Source: Actinomycetales bacterium (GTDB lineage: Bacteria > Actinomycetota > Actinomycetes > Actinomycetales > Actinomycetaceae). Taken from it: a stretch of DNA of 38,419 nucleotides. Made by a program: the position numbers and the translations under genes. The stretch is from positions 1 through 38,419 of the forward strand of contig JADGOQ010000119.1 in NCBI GenBank assembly GCA_017882885.1, written 5' to 3'. Numbering within the stretch: the stretch's first letter is position 1; each line of letters begins with the position of its first letter. The notes below the pieces were generated by a model, which saw only the letters and a program-made list of their open reading frames with translations, made no database searches and was not told the origin of the DNA. Of the stretch, positions 9,259-16,999 are shown in pieces.

Positions 9259-9784
9259 GGCGGCGTGCCCGGGCGGCATGCCGTGAGCGGGCGTGGAGGT
9301 TGACGAAGGTGTCGAACTCGGCAGGCGAGCAGTGTGACCGCAGGTCGGTCAGAGCCTGGGCCGCCACGTCGAGCGGGGCGAGCCGGGCGAGGTCGAACGC
9401 CGTGCGCAGCCGCGAGGTGCACCGCACGCCGTCCACGGTCTCCACCTCACCAGCGGGCACCTCCATGTAGAACGTCCGAGTCCCGGGCACGGGCAGGCGG
9501 GAGGGAAGGCCCACCAGGTCGATCGCGCTTGGGGGCATCCCGGTGTGCAGCCCCCATGCCGTCGTCATGCAGACGACGGCTCCGGCAGGGATGCGGGAAC
9601 TGAGCGTGTGGGTGGCCAGGTCACCCGGGACGCCGGTCCACGGCGACGCCGAGCCGTCGCAGTGGGCATGGCGCAGCAGCGGGTCCGTCGGATCGACCCT
9701 GGTGACGGGGTCGACGGTGTGGGGTTGCAGCCAGGTGAACACCCACTCACGATCCCAGAGGGACGCCCCGTCCGCCGTCGTCAT
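9215..9784 (-). CDS. AbiEi-like (type IV antitoxin family) protein, orphan
   Basis: A 189-residue protein without a clear N-terminal winged helix. The part [25 protein letters not shown] followed by [21 protein letters not shown] resembles the C-terminal half of actinobacterial proteins annotated as AbiEi antitoxin-like regulators, where [16 protein letters not shown] is a hallmark. Written in short pieces, the shared points are [14 protein letters not shown] and [11 protein letters not shown]. No AbiEii toxin (nucleotidyltransferase) is nearby, so a working toxin-antitoxin pair is not supported. The ATG at 9784 is 22 bases after the stop of the upstream DUF349 gene; the frame is open further upstream but there it would overlap that gene. 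The 3' end overlaps rel tail-to-tail by 44 bases. The function is unknown. Confidence 0.55.
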   Translation of the reverse strand: MTTADGASLWDREWVFTWLQPHTVDPVTRVDPTDPLLRHAHCDGSASPWTGVPGDLATHTLSSRIPAGAVVCMTTAWGLHTGMPPSAIDLVGLPSRLPVPGTRTFYMEVPAGEVETVDGVRCTSRLRTAFDLARLAPLDVAAQALTDLRSHCSPAEFDTFVNLHARSRHAARARRLSSLVLRPTSSGSR

Positions 9785-9806
9785 CCACAGGGTGACGAAT
9801 CCCGTC

Positions 9807-11387
9807 CTACTCCGAGCGCTGCAACTGCTCCAGCCACGACCGGCGGGCGGCCAGCGCCTCCTCGGCGGCGCTGATGGCCTTGGCATCGCCGGTGGCCCTC
9901 GCGGACACGAGTTCGCCCTCGAGCGCGGTGATCGCGTTCTCCAGTTGCGACGCGGCGCCCTCGACCCGCGCCTTCGTCTCCGGGTTGGAACGCCGCCACT
10001 CCTGGTCCTCGACGTCCTTGATCGCCTTCTCGACGGCGCGCATCCGGCCCTCGACCTTCGGCACTTCCGCCCGGGGGACCCGGCCCGCGGCGTCCCAGCG
10101 GTCCTGCAGCGTCCGCAGGGCGGCCCGCGCGGCCTTGACGTTTCGGACGGGAACCAGGGCCTCGGCTTCCGTGAGGATGACGAGCTTTGCCGCGAGGTTC
10201 TGGGAGAACTCCGCGTCCACCATTTTGTTCTGGGAGTCGCGCGAGTCGAAGAAGCGCTGCTGCGCGGCCCGGAAACGCTCCCACAGTGCGTCGTCCTCGT
10301 TGCGGCGGGCCCGGCCCGCCGCCCGCCACTCTGTCATGAGGTCGCGGTATTCGCCCGCGGTTCGTCCCCATTCGGTGGACGAGGCCATCGCCTCGGCACG
10401 CACCACGATGTCCTCCTTGACCTTCTTGGCGGTGTCCTGGGCGGCGTCGAGGTCCGCGAAGTACTGGCGGCGGTGGCGGTCGAAGGTGGTGCGCGCCTTG
10501 GAGAACCGCTTCCACAGTTCGTCCTCGCGCGGCTTGTCGATGCGGGGGCCGTTCTGCTGGGCGGACTTCCAGACGTCAAGCAGCCGGCGGAGTTCCTCGC
10601 TCGACGACTTCCACTGGGTCGCCGCCGGATCCTGAGCCGCTATCGCCTCGGCGGCGGCCACGACCTCCTCACGCGCGGCGAAGGCCTCGGTCTTGGCCAC
10701 CTCCCGCTCCGCCTGGAGCTCGCTGCGGCGGTCGAGCGCGCGCTCCTCCGCGAGCGCGAGTCGCTGGCGGAGGCCCTCCAGGTCGCCAACAGCCTGCGGT
10801 TGGACCAGCTGCTCCCGCAGCGACTTCAGGGTCTGGTCGATCTCCTTGGGTGCGATGTGCGGGATGCGCGACTCGAAGAGCTTCACTTGCGCCACGAGGT
10901 CGAGGAAGCGGCGGACGTAGAACGCAAGCGCCTCGTCTGCCTGGACATCGGGGAACTGCCCGACGACGCGCTCACCTGACGCCTCACGCACCGAAACGGT
11001 GCCGTCGTCGTCCACGCGGCCCCAGCGGGCGGCCTCCGCAGCGTCGTGCGGGTCCATCGGGACCTCCCGCGGGGGTGCGACCCTGCGGACGGGCGGGCGG
11101 GGGGCGATCGCAGGTTTCGGCGTCGCAGGAACGACGGGGGCGGGCGCCGCAGCGGCGGGCTCGGGTTCGGGTTCGGGTTCGGGCGTGGGTTCCGGTTCGG
11201 GCGTGGGCTCGGGCTCGGGCTCAGGCTGCGGCTCGGGTTCGGGTTCCGGCTCGGGCTCCGCCTCGGTCTCGGGCTCCATCTCGGGAAGCGTCTCGTCAAC
11301 AAACTCGGCAACGTCCGGTGACACTTCGGTTGTCTCTGGTGCCTCCGGCTCGGTGCTTCTGAGGGGGCTGGTGGGAGTCTCGCTCAC
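9807..11387 (-). CDS. DUF349 domain-containing protein with Pro-Glu repeat
   Basis: A 526-residue cytoplasmic protein of unknown function. The GTG at 11387 (start VSETPTSPL) is chosen because AAGGAG lies 8 bases upstream. Residues 1-43 are acidic, 44-77 are a run of Glu-Pro dipeptides broken by QP and TP, 78-115 are Ala/Pro-rich, and the rest is helical with several DUF349 units, each with a pattern such as [17 protein letters not shown] or [18 protein letters not shown] preceded by W-x(5-8)-GR or NGP. DUF349 proteins occur in most actinobacteria, commonly near the MBL hydrolase and hisS, as here. The extended Pro-Glu segment is expected to be stiff and unstructured and could space the helical part from a partner. 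Confidence 0.88.
   Translation of the reverse strand: MSETPTSPLRSTEPEAPETTEVSPDVAEFVDETLPEMEPETEAEPEPEPEPEPQPEPEPEPTPEPEPTPEPEPEPEPAAAAPAPVVPATPKPAIAPRPPVRRVAPPREVPMDPHDAAEAARWGRVDDDGTVSVREASGERVVGQFPDVQADEALAFYVRRFLDLVAQVKLFESRIPHIAPKEIDQTLKSLREQLVQPQAVGDLEGLRQRLALAEERALDRRSELQAEREVAKTEAFAAREEVVAAAEAIAAQDPAATQWKSSSEELRRLLDVWKSAQQNGPRIDKPREDELWKRFSKARTTFDRHRRQYFADLDAAQDTAKKVKEDIVVRAEAMASSTEWGRTAGEYRDLMTEWRAAGRARRNEDDALWERFRAAQQRFFDSRDSQNKMVDAEFSQNLAAKLVILTEAEALVPVRNVKAARAALRTLQDRWDAAGRVPRAEVPKVEGRMRAVEKAIKDVEDQEWRRSNPETKARVEGAASQLENAITALEGELVSARATGDAKAISAAEEALAARRSWLEQLQRSE
11157..11258 (-). repeat. Coding tandem repeat (Glu-Pro dipeptides) in the DUF349 gene
   Basis: On the + strand the stretch is built of near-identical six-base units (TCGGGT or TCGGGC), encoding 34 residues of Glu-Pro with QP and TP interruptions. 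Such arrays can change length by slippage in multiples of six bases without breaking the frame. Confidence 0.85.
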
Positions 11388-11483
11388 GGTGGTCACTCCT
11401 TCGATGACGGACGGGGCAGCGCCCCTCCGAAATGGTGTCGCGTTGCACGGTGCGGCCCGGCTGCGGCGCACGATGTGAATCCG

Positions 11484-11489
11484 AGTCTA
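11484..11489 (-). promoter_or_regulatory. Candidate -10 for the DUF349 gene
   Basis: Read on the minus strand the sequence is TAGACT. It would give a leader of about 90 bases ending in the AAGGAG site before the GTG at 11387. No good -35 is visible. Confidence 0.3.
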
Positions 11490-11538
11490 TTGCACGCCGC
11501 CGTGACGACCCACGGGAAGGGGCACCCACCACGACGGA

Positions 11539-11544
11539 TAAACT
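11539..11544 (+). promoter_or_regulatory. Leaderless promoter (-10) for the MBL hydrolase gene
   Basis: TAAACT, then 6 bases (CAACGG), then the GTG at 11551. There is no ribosome-binding site between them. The site lies in the 163-base divergent gap with the DUF349 gene. Confidence 0.55.
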
Positions 11545-11550
11545 CAACGG

Positions 11551-12270
11551 GTGATCCTGGAACGAATTGTCGCCGAAGTGTTCGGTGAGAACTGCTATTT
11601 CCTCGCCGCCGATCCGTCGACAACGGCGGTGGTGGTGGACCCCGGCAGCGGAACGGCGCCAGCGGTGGGCAACGCGCTCGAGCGCCACGGCCTCACCCTG
11701 GGCTGCGTGCTCCTCACCCACGGGCACCCGGACCACGTGTGGGACGCCGCGGCCGTCGCCGGTGTGGCACCCGTGTACATTGCGGAACCCGACCTGTACC
11801 GCCTCGAGAACCCACTTGCTGGATCACCCCTGGCACTCGGCATGGTCGGCCTCTTCCCGCAGCCGTGGACGCGCCCCGCCAACGTCCAGACGCTTCGCCC
11901 CGAGTTCTTCGCCGGCGGTGGGTCGGAGCTGGTACCCGGTGTGGCGCTGCGCGCGCTGCCTGCCCCGGGGCACACCGAGGGCTCCACGGTGTACTTCCTC
12001 GAGGCCGAGTGGCCGGGCGCCGTCGCGCAGTGGGTGGGGGAGCCTGCCGCCCACGGCACCCAGCCGCTCGCACTCACGGGGGACGTGATCTTCCGCGGCT
12101 CCATCGGTCGCGTGGACCTGCCGGGAGGCGACGCGGACGTGATGATGTGGACGCTGCGGACCCTCAAGCAGGTGGTGGACCCGCGCACCTGGTTGCTCCC
12201 GGGCCACGGCCAGGGGACAACGATGGTGCACGAGCTCGCGACTAACCCGTTCCTGGCCTCGCGCCGCTGA
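11551..12270 (+). CDS. MBL-fold metallo-hydrolase, glyoxalase II-like
   Basis: A 239-residue metallo-beta-lactamase-fold enzyme. The metal ligands are all visible: THGHPDH (H57, H59, D61, H62), H141 in APGHTEGS, D178 in LTGDVIFRGSIGR, and H219 in LLPGHGQGT. The GD-x-F-x-GSIGR-x-D block and the PGHGxxT ending are typical of the glyoxalase II/YcbL group, which hydrolyses thioester or related substrates; the actual substrate cannot be read from the sequence. The start GTG is fixed by the leaderless promoter and by the family start (ERIVAEVFGENCY). It lies 30 bases before hisS, a common actinobacterial pairing, but no functional link is evident. Confidence 0.88.
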   Translation: MILERIVAEVFGENCYFLAADPSTTAVVVDPGSGTAPAVGNALERHGLTLGCVLLTHGHPDHVWDAAAVAGVAPVYIAEPDLYRLENPLAGSPLALGMVGLFPQPWTRPANVQTLRPEFFAGGGSELVPGVALRALPAPGHTEGSTVYFLEAEWPGAVAQWVGEPAAHGTQPLALTGDVIFRGSIGRVDLPGGDADVMMWTLRTLKQVVDPRTWLLPGHGQGTTMVHELATNPFLASRR

Positions 12271-12300
12271 TCACCGCCACCATCTGGAAGGATGGACGTC

Positions 12301-13626
12301 ATGTCCCGCCAGTCCCTCTCCGGCTTTCCCGAGTGGACGCCGTCCGGCCGTGTGGTCGAACAGCACGTGCTCGACCACGTCCGCCGCACCTTCGAACTGC
12401 ACGGCTTCGCGGGGATCGAGACGCGCGCCGTGGAGCCGCTCGAGGACCTGCTGCGCAAGGGGGAGACGTCGAAGGAGGTCTACGTCCTGCGGCGCCTGCA
12501 CGACGAGGGGGACACCGCGCGCGAACGGCAACTCGCCCTGCACTTCGACCTGACCGTGCCGCTGGCCCGCTACGTGCTCGAGAACGCGAACTCGCTCGTC
12601 TTCCCGTTCAAGCGGTACCAGATCCAGAAGGCGTGGCGGGGTGAGCGCCCCCAGGACGGCCGGTTTCGCGAGTTCACCCAGGCGGACATCGACGTCGTCT
12701 GCCAGGACACCCTCCCGTTCCAGTTCGAGGTCGAGATGCCGATCGTGGTGGCGGAGGCCCTGAGCGGGCTCCCGATCCCCCCCTTCAGGATCGGCGTGAA
12801 CAACCGCAAGGTGTCGCAGGGCTTCTACGAGGCCGCCGGCATCGAGGACGTCGAGGGCGCGCTGCGGACCATCGACAAGCTCTCGAAGATCGGTCCGACG
12901 GGCGTCGCCGAGGAACTGGTGGAGGCGGTCGGCGCCACGGCGGGCCAGGCCGAGGCGGCGCTCGCGCTGGCCGCGATCCGTGCGGAGGACGAGTCCTTCG
13001 CTGATCAGGTGCTCGCGCTCGGCCACCGCAGCGATCTGCTGGACGAGGGGCTCGAGGAACTGACCCGCGTGGTCGCGGCCGGGGCACGCCACATGCCCGG
13101 CGTCCTGGTCGCGGACCTCAGCATCGCCCGCGGCCTCGACTATTACACCGGCACGGTCTACGAGACCACCTTCATCGGCCACGAGGGGCTCGGGTCGGTC
13201 AGCAGCGGCGGGCGGTACGACTCGCTGGTGTCGGACGGGAAGCGAACGTTCCCCGGTGTCGGCATGTCGCTCGGCATCTCGCGCATCATGTCGCGGATTC
13301 TCGGGGAGAACCTCGTGACCGCCACCCGCTCCGTGCCCACCGCCGTCCTGGTGGCCGTCACCGACGAGGCTTCACGCACGGATTCCGAGGCGGTGGCCCA
13401 CGCCCTGCGCTCCCGCGGGATTCCCACCGAGACGTCACCCACCGCCGAGAAATTCGGCAAGCAGATCCGCTATGCCGACCGGCGGTCCATCCCGTACGTC
13501 TGGTTCCCCCAGACCGGCGAGGTCAAGGACATCCGATCCGGCGATCAGATGGCGGCGGACGCAGCGGTGTGGGAACCTCCAACAGAGGACTGGTGGCCGC
13601 GCGTGGTGGCCATGGACGCCCGATGA
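12301..13626 (+). CDS. hisS: Histidyl-tRNA synthetase
   Basis: Charges tRNA-His with histidine (class II synthetase, homodimer). The ATG at 12301 is preferred to the in-frame ATG at 12292 because GGAAGG (12286-12291) is then 9 bases away instead of adjacent. The 441-residue product has motif 2-like RGERPQDGRFREFTQ (starting near residue 115), the histidine-specific RGLDYYTGTVYET, the motif 3 GGRYDSL / GVGMSLGISRI region, and a C-terminal anticodon-binding domain (about 345-441, with VPTAVLVAV). The length is close to the family norm. Its TGA overlaps the next gene (ATGA), so synthesis of the dynamin-like protein is coupled to hisS. Confidence 0.95.
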   Translation: MSRQSLSGFPEWTPSGRVVEQHVLDHVRRTFELHGFAGIETRAVEPLEDLLRKGETSKEVYVLRRLHDEGDTARERQLALHFDLTVPLARYVLENANSLVFPFKRYQIQKAWRGERPQDGRFREFTQADIDVVCQDTLPFQFEVEMPIVVAEALSGLPIPPFRIGVNNRKVSQGFYEAAGIEDVEGALRTIDKLSKIGPTGVAEELVEAVGATAGQAEAALALAAIRAEDESFADQVLALGHRSDLLDEGLEELTRVVAAGARHMPGVLVADLSIARGLDYYTGTVYETTFIGHEGLGSVSSGGRYDSLVSDGKRTFPGVGMSLGISRIMSRILGENLVTATRSVPTAVLVAVTDEASRTDSEAVAHALRSRGIPTETSPTAEKFGKQIRYADRRSIPYVWFPQTGEVKDIRSGDQMAADAAVWEPPTEDWWPRVVAMDAR

Positions 13627-15374
13627 CGGAGAAGACGATGTCGGTTTCGACCCACGGCGCAGTCACGAAGCTGCGCGCGCTGCGGGACCTGCTGGCCGCG
13701 GTGGCATTCCCGTTGCAGGTGGACCGCGTTGCTCAGGCGCGCGCCGCGGCCGACCACGTGGTCAATCAGCTGGACGATTACGTCCTGCCCCGCTACGAGC
13801 GCCTCGACGCCCCGCTCCTGGCGGTGGTGGGCGGCTCGACCGGTGCCGGGAAGTCGACGCTCGTCAACTCGCTGCTCCGGACGACGGTTGCGGCGTCGTC
13901 GGCCATCCGCCCGACGACGCGGCGCCCGCTGCTCCTCCACCACCCCTCCGAGGCGTCCTGGTTCAACGACGACCGCATCCTGCCGTCCCTCGCCCGCGTT
14001 CGCGTTTCTCCCGATGCGCCGCCCACGCCCGCCTCGCTGGATCCCAGCGCCCACACCGAACTCGAGATCCGGGCCACAACCGGCCTCCCGCAGGGCCTCG
14101 CGATGGTGGATGCCCCCGATGTCGACTCGGTGGTGGACGAGAACCGGCAGGTTGCCGCCCAGCTCCTGGCGGCCGCGGACCTCTGGCTGTTCTTGACCAC
14201 CGCGTCCCGCTACGCCGACGCCGTGCCATGGGACCTGCTGCATGACGCCGCCTCCCGCAACACTGTGGTGGCCATCATCCTCGACCGCGTGCCGCCGGAG
14301 GTCCTGGACGAGGTGCGCACCGACCTGGCCCGGCGGCTCTCCGAGGCGGGCCTCGTGAACGCACCGCTGTTCGCGATCCTCGAGTCCCCCCTCGTGGACA
14401 ATCGGCTCCCCGAGGCGCAGATCGCGCCGATCCGCGACTGGCTCGGCGGGCTCGCGGCGGATGCGAGCTCCCGCTCCAGGGTGGCGCGGCAGACCCTCGA
14501 CGGTGCCGTGGAGTCCGTGCTGGACCAGGCCGCGAGGGTGGGCGCGGCCGCCCAGGAGCAGGCGGTCGCCGCTGACCGCCTCCGCGCCCAGGTGGCGGAT
14601 GCGCGTGATGCCGCGCTGAAGCGTGTGCAGGACGCGACCCTGGACGGTTCGCTGCTGCGGGGTGAGGTCCTCGCCCGCTGGCAGGAGTTCGTTGGTACCG
14701 GGGACTTCCTCCGCAGTGTCGAGGCGCAGGTGGGGCGTTTCCGCGACCGGGTGTCGGCCTTCCTGCGCGGTCAGCCGCAGCCCACCGAACCGGTTGAGGC
14801 GGCGATAGAGGAGGGCCTGCTCACCCTGCTGGAGTCCGAGGCCCAGCGCGCCGCGGCGGCCCTCGACCACGCGTGGCGCTTCGAGGGCGGTGGTCGCGAC
14901 CTGCTGGGCTCGGCGCTCAAGGGCATGCCCTCCGACGCGCGCCTGCGGGGCGAGGCGTCGCGACACGTGGTGCGGTGGCAGTCGGACCTGCTGAACCTTG
15001 TCCGCGACGAGGGCGCTGACAGGCGCTTCACCGCGCGCATGCTCTCCCTGGGCGTCAACGGGCTCGGCGTCGCCCTCATGATCCTCATCCTCGCCAGCAC
15101 GGGAGGCGTCATCACCGGCGCCGAGGTGGCTGCGGCCGGGGGCACCGCCGTCGTGGGGCAGAAGCTGCTGGAGGCCGTCTTCGGGGAGGACGCCGTGCGG
15201 CGGATGGCGAAACAGGCACGCGTGCAGCTCCATGAGCATGCCCAGAGCCTGCTGGCCTGGTACCTCGCGCCGTTCGACGACCTCCTGGATGCCCTGCCCG
15301 TCAAGGCGAATGTGAAGCGGGAGATCGACGCGGCGATCGCCGAGGTCCGCACCGCCCAGGAGGAACTGGCATGA
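13623..15374 (+). CDS. Dynamin-like GTPase, first of a tandem pair
   Basis: A 583-residue protein with an N-terminal GTPase domain and a long helical C-terminal part. The P-loop is GSTGAGKS at 71-78, the switch I segment is RPTTRRP (about 96-102) and the G3 motif is DAPD at 163-166. The G4 position reads ILDRVPPE (about 219-226) and lacks a clear N/T-K-x-D, so base recognition may be altered. Hydrophobic stretches near 475-515 (VNGLGVALMILILAS... GGVITGAEVAAAGG) could insert into a membrane. The ATG at 13623 overlaps the hisS stop by 4 bases, and its own stop overlaps the next GTPase by 4. Paired dynamin-like proteins in actinobacteria (Streptomyces DynA/DynB, mycobacterial IniA/IniC) act in membrane remodelling at division or under envelope stress; the role here is inferred from that. 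Confidence 0.82.
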   Translation: MTEKTMSVSTHGAVTKLRALRDLLAAVAFPLQVDRVAQARAAADHVVNQLDDYVLPRYERLDAPLLAVVGGSTGAGKSTLVNSLLRTTVAASSAIRPTTRRPLLLHHPSEASWFNDDRILPSLARVRVSPDAPPTPASLDPSAHTELEIRATTGLPQGLAMVDAPDVDSVVDENRQVAAQLLAAADLWLFLTTASRYADAVPWDLLHDAASRNTVVAIILDRVPPEVLDEVRTDLARRLSEAGLVNAPLFAILESPLVDNRLPEAQIAPIRDWLGGLAADASSRSRVARQTLDGAVESVLDQAARVGAAAQEQAVAADRLRAQVADARDAALKRVQDATLDGSLLRGEVLARWQEFVGTGDFLRSVEAQVGRFRDRVSAFLRGQPQPTEPVEAAIEEGLLTLLESEAQRAAAALDHAWRFEGGGRDLLGSALKGMPSDARLRGEASRHVVRWQSDLLNLVRDEGADRRFTARMLSLGVNGLGVALMILILASTGGVITGAEVAAAGGTAVVGQKLLEAVFGEDAVRRMAKQARVQLHEHAQSLLAWYLAPFDDLLDALPVKANVKREIDAAIAEVRTAQEELA

Positions 15375-16954
15375 AGGCGCCCACCTTCGCCGAGGAGATC
15401 TCCGCACTGACGCGGGCCGTGGACCTCGCGGACGGCCGCCTCTCCGACGCCCCGATCACGGCCGCGCGCCAGACGCTCGAGAAGATCGGGGCGCGCTCCC
15501 AACTCGCGCCCGACCGCACGGTCGTGGCGCTCATGGGCGCGACGGGCTCCGGGAAGTCCTCGGTGTTCAACGCGCTCGTCGGCGAGTCGCTGGCCCGCAC
15601 GGCCGCGACCCGTCCCACCACCCGCCGCCCCTTCGCTGCCACGTGGGGGGAGGGCGCCGCCGAACTGCTGGACTGGCTCGACGTCCCGGACCGCGCAACC
15701 CGGCCCGACGACGCCAGCGGGCTGATCCTGCTCGACCTCCCGGACATCGATTCGACCGAGGAGGACCACCGCGAGATCGCGCGGCGGATGTCCGAGGTGG
15801 TGGACGTGCTCGTCTGGGTGCTCGACCCGCAGAAGTACGCCGACGCCGTCGTCCACCACGAGTACCTCCGCCCCATGGCGGCGCACGCGGACGTGACGAT
15901 GGTGGTCCTCAACCAGGCCGACCGTGTGACGCAGCCAGAGGTGGGCAACATCCTGCGGGACCTGCGCCACCTGCTCGCCGCCGATGGGATGCACGGCGTT
16001 GAGATCACGGCGGTCTCGGCGCGCACCAGCGCGGGGATCGCCGAGTTGCGCACGCGCATCCACGACATCGCCGCCACCAAGCAGGCACGACTCGCCCGGG
16101 CCCGCGGGGACATCCTTCGGGCGGCCCAGCAGCTGGTGTCCGCCGCCGACGGCGCCGCAGCCCCCAGTGGGGCCATCACGGACAAGAACCGGGCGCGTCT
16201 GCTGGACGCGTCGTTCCGGGCCGCCGGCATCCCGGCGGTGGCGGCGGCCGTCCGCGGCTCCCAGATCCGCCGCGCCCGCGCCCAGGTGGGGTGGCCGCCG
16301 GTGCGTTGGGTCGCGAAGCTGCGGCCGGACCCGCTGCGACGCCTGCACCTCGACCGCAAGGTCTCGGACCCGGCGCTCGCGCGCACGTCGTTGCCCGGGC
16401 CCACTCCGGTGCAGGAGGCCGCCGTGCGTTCGAGCGCGCACGCCCTGGTGTCCGGTGCCACCCGGGAGCTGCCGGACATCTGGCGCTCGGGGATCCTCCA
16501 GGACGTGGAGGGCCGCATCCCGGCGGTGGTGTCCAACCTGGACTCCGCGATCGCCGCCGTCGACTACGAGCGCGACTCCCGGCCGAAGTGGTGGGTACTG
16601 ATGGGGACACTGCAGGTGGCCCTCATCACCGCCGCGATCGCTGGGTCGCTCTGGCTGGGCGGGCTGTACCTGATGGACTACCTGCGGATGCCGCCGCCGA
16701 TCACGCCGATGCTCTGGGAGATCCCCTGGCCGAGCGCCCTGATCATCGGGGGCCTCGCGATCGGGGCGCTGCTGGCACTGCTCTCCATGGTGTTCGCCCG
16801 GGTTGGCGGCAACCGGAAGGCCCATCGCGTCACCCGGAGGCTGCGCGAGGCCGTGGCCCGCACGGTGGACCGGCAACTCGTGGCACCGTTGCGCACGGAA
16901 CTCGACGACTACGAGTACTTCCGGGCCTCGCTGGACACCATCCTGCGGCGGTAA
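15371..16954 (+). CDS. Dynamin-like membrane GTPase, second of a tandem pair
   Basis: A 527-residue GTPase with complete motifs: P-loop GATGSGKSS at 56-64, switch I RPTTRRP (81-87), DLPD at 122-125 and NQAD at 181-184. The C-terminal region has two strong membrane segments (about residues 413-435, LMGTLQVALITAAIAGSLWL, and 456-478, IIGGLAIGALLALLSMVF) and then a basic helical tail. The shared RPTTRRP motif shows kinship with the preceding gene, and the ATGA overlap suggests equimolar synthesis and a heteromeric complex. Here the GTP-binding site looks intact, whereas the partner has a degenerate G4. It is likely a membrane-anchored partner in fission/fusion or division; YfjP/EngA-like small-GTPase annotation is the main alternative. 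Confidence 0.82.
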   Translation: MKAPTFAEEISALTRAVDLADGRLSDAPITAARQTLEKIGARSQLAPDRTVVALMGATGSGKSSVFNALVGESLARTAATRPTTRRPFAATWGEGAAELLDWLDVPDRATRPDDASGLILLDLPDIDSTEEDHREIARRMSEVVDVLVWVLDPQKYADAVVHHEYLRPMAAHADVTMVVLNQADRVTQPEVGNILRDLRHLLAADGMHGVEITAVSARTSAGIAELRTRIHDIAATKQARLARARGDILRAAQQLVSAADGAAAPSGAITDKNRARLLDASFRAAGIPAVAAAVRGSQIRRARAQVGWPPVRWVAKLRPDPLRRLHLDRKVSDPALARTSLPGPTPVQEAAVRSSAHALVSGATRELPDIWRSGILQDVEGRIPAVVSNLDSAIAAVDYERDSRPKWWVLMGTLQVALITAAIAGSLWLGGLYLMDYLRMPPPITPMLWEIPWPSALIIGGLAIGALLALLSMVFARVGGNRKAHRVTRRLREAVARTVDRQLVAPLRTELDDYEYFRASLDTILRR

Positions 16955-16959
16955 CCGAC

Positions 16960-16999
16960 GCGCCGCAGGTCAGTCGAACCGCGCCGCAGGTCAGTCGAA
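16960..16999. repeat. 21-base tandem duplication at the end of the deaD gene
   Basis: The 19 bases GCGCCGCAGGTCAGTCGAA occur at 16960-16978 and again at 16981-16999, offset by 21. On the minus strand the unit contains the last codons of the helicase gene, including its stop (TTC GAC TGA), so Phe-Asp-stop is repeated just past the real stop. The convergent GTPase gene ends 5 bases before the repeat. Confidence 0.9.

Noticed and set aside
7077-9470. A 797-codon frame in the +1 phase of rel
   Set aside because: Out-of-frame shadow: Arg/Gly/His-rich string with no motifs, fully overlapped by an intact RSH protein.
9215-9784. Type IV toxin-antitoxin (AbiE) defence system
   Set aside because: Only an antitoxin-like protein is present, lacking a clear winged helix, and neither neighbour is a nucleotidyltransferase toxin.
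9543-10979. A 478-codon + strand frame opposite the DUF349 gene
   Set aside because: The DUF349 protein has recognisable repeats and a good ribosome-binding site; the + frame has neither.
11157-11258. Repeat array considered as CRISPR
   Set aside because: Units are six bases with no spacers and lie in frame in a coding region.
13545-15407. A 620-codon minus-strand frame opposite the first dynamin-like gene
   Set aside because: Same artefact of high GC; the + strand protein has GTPase motifs and coupled start and stop.
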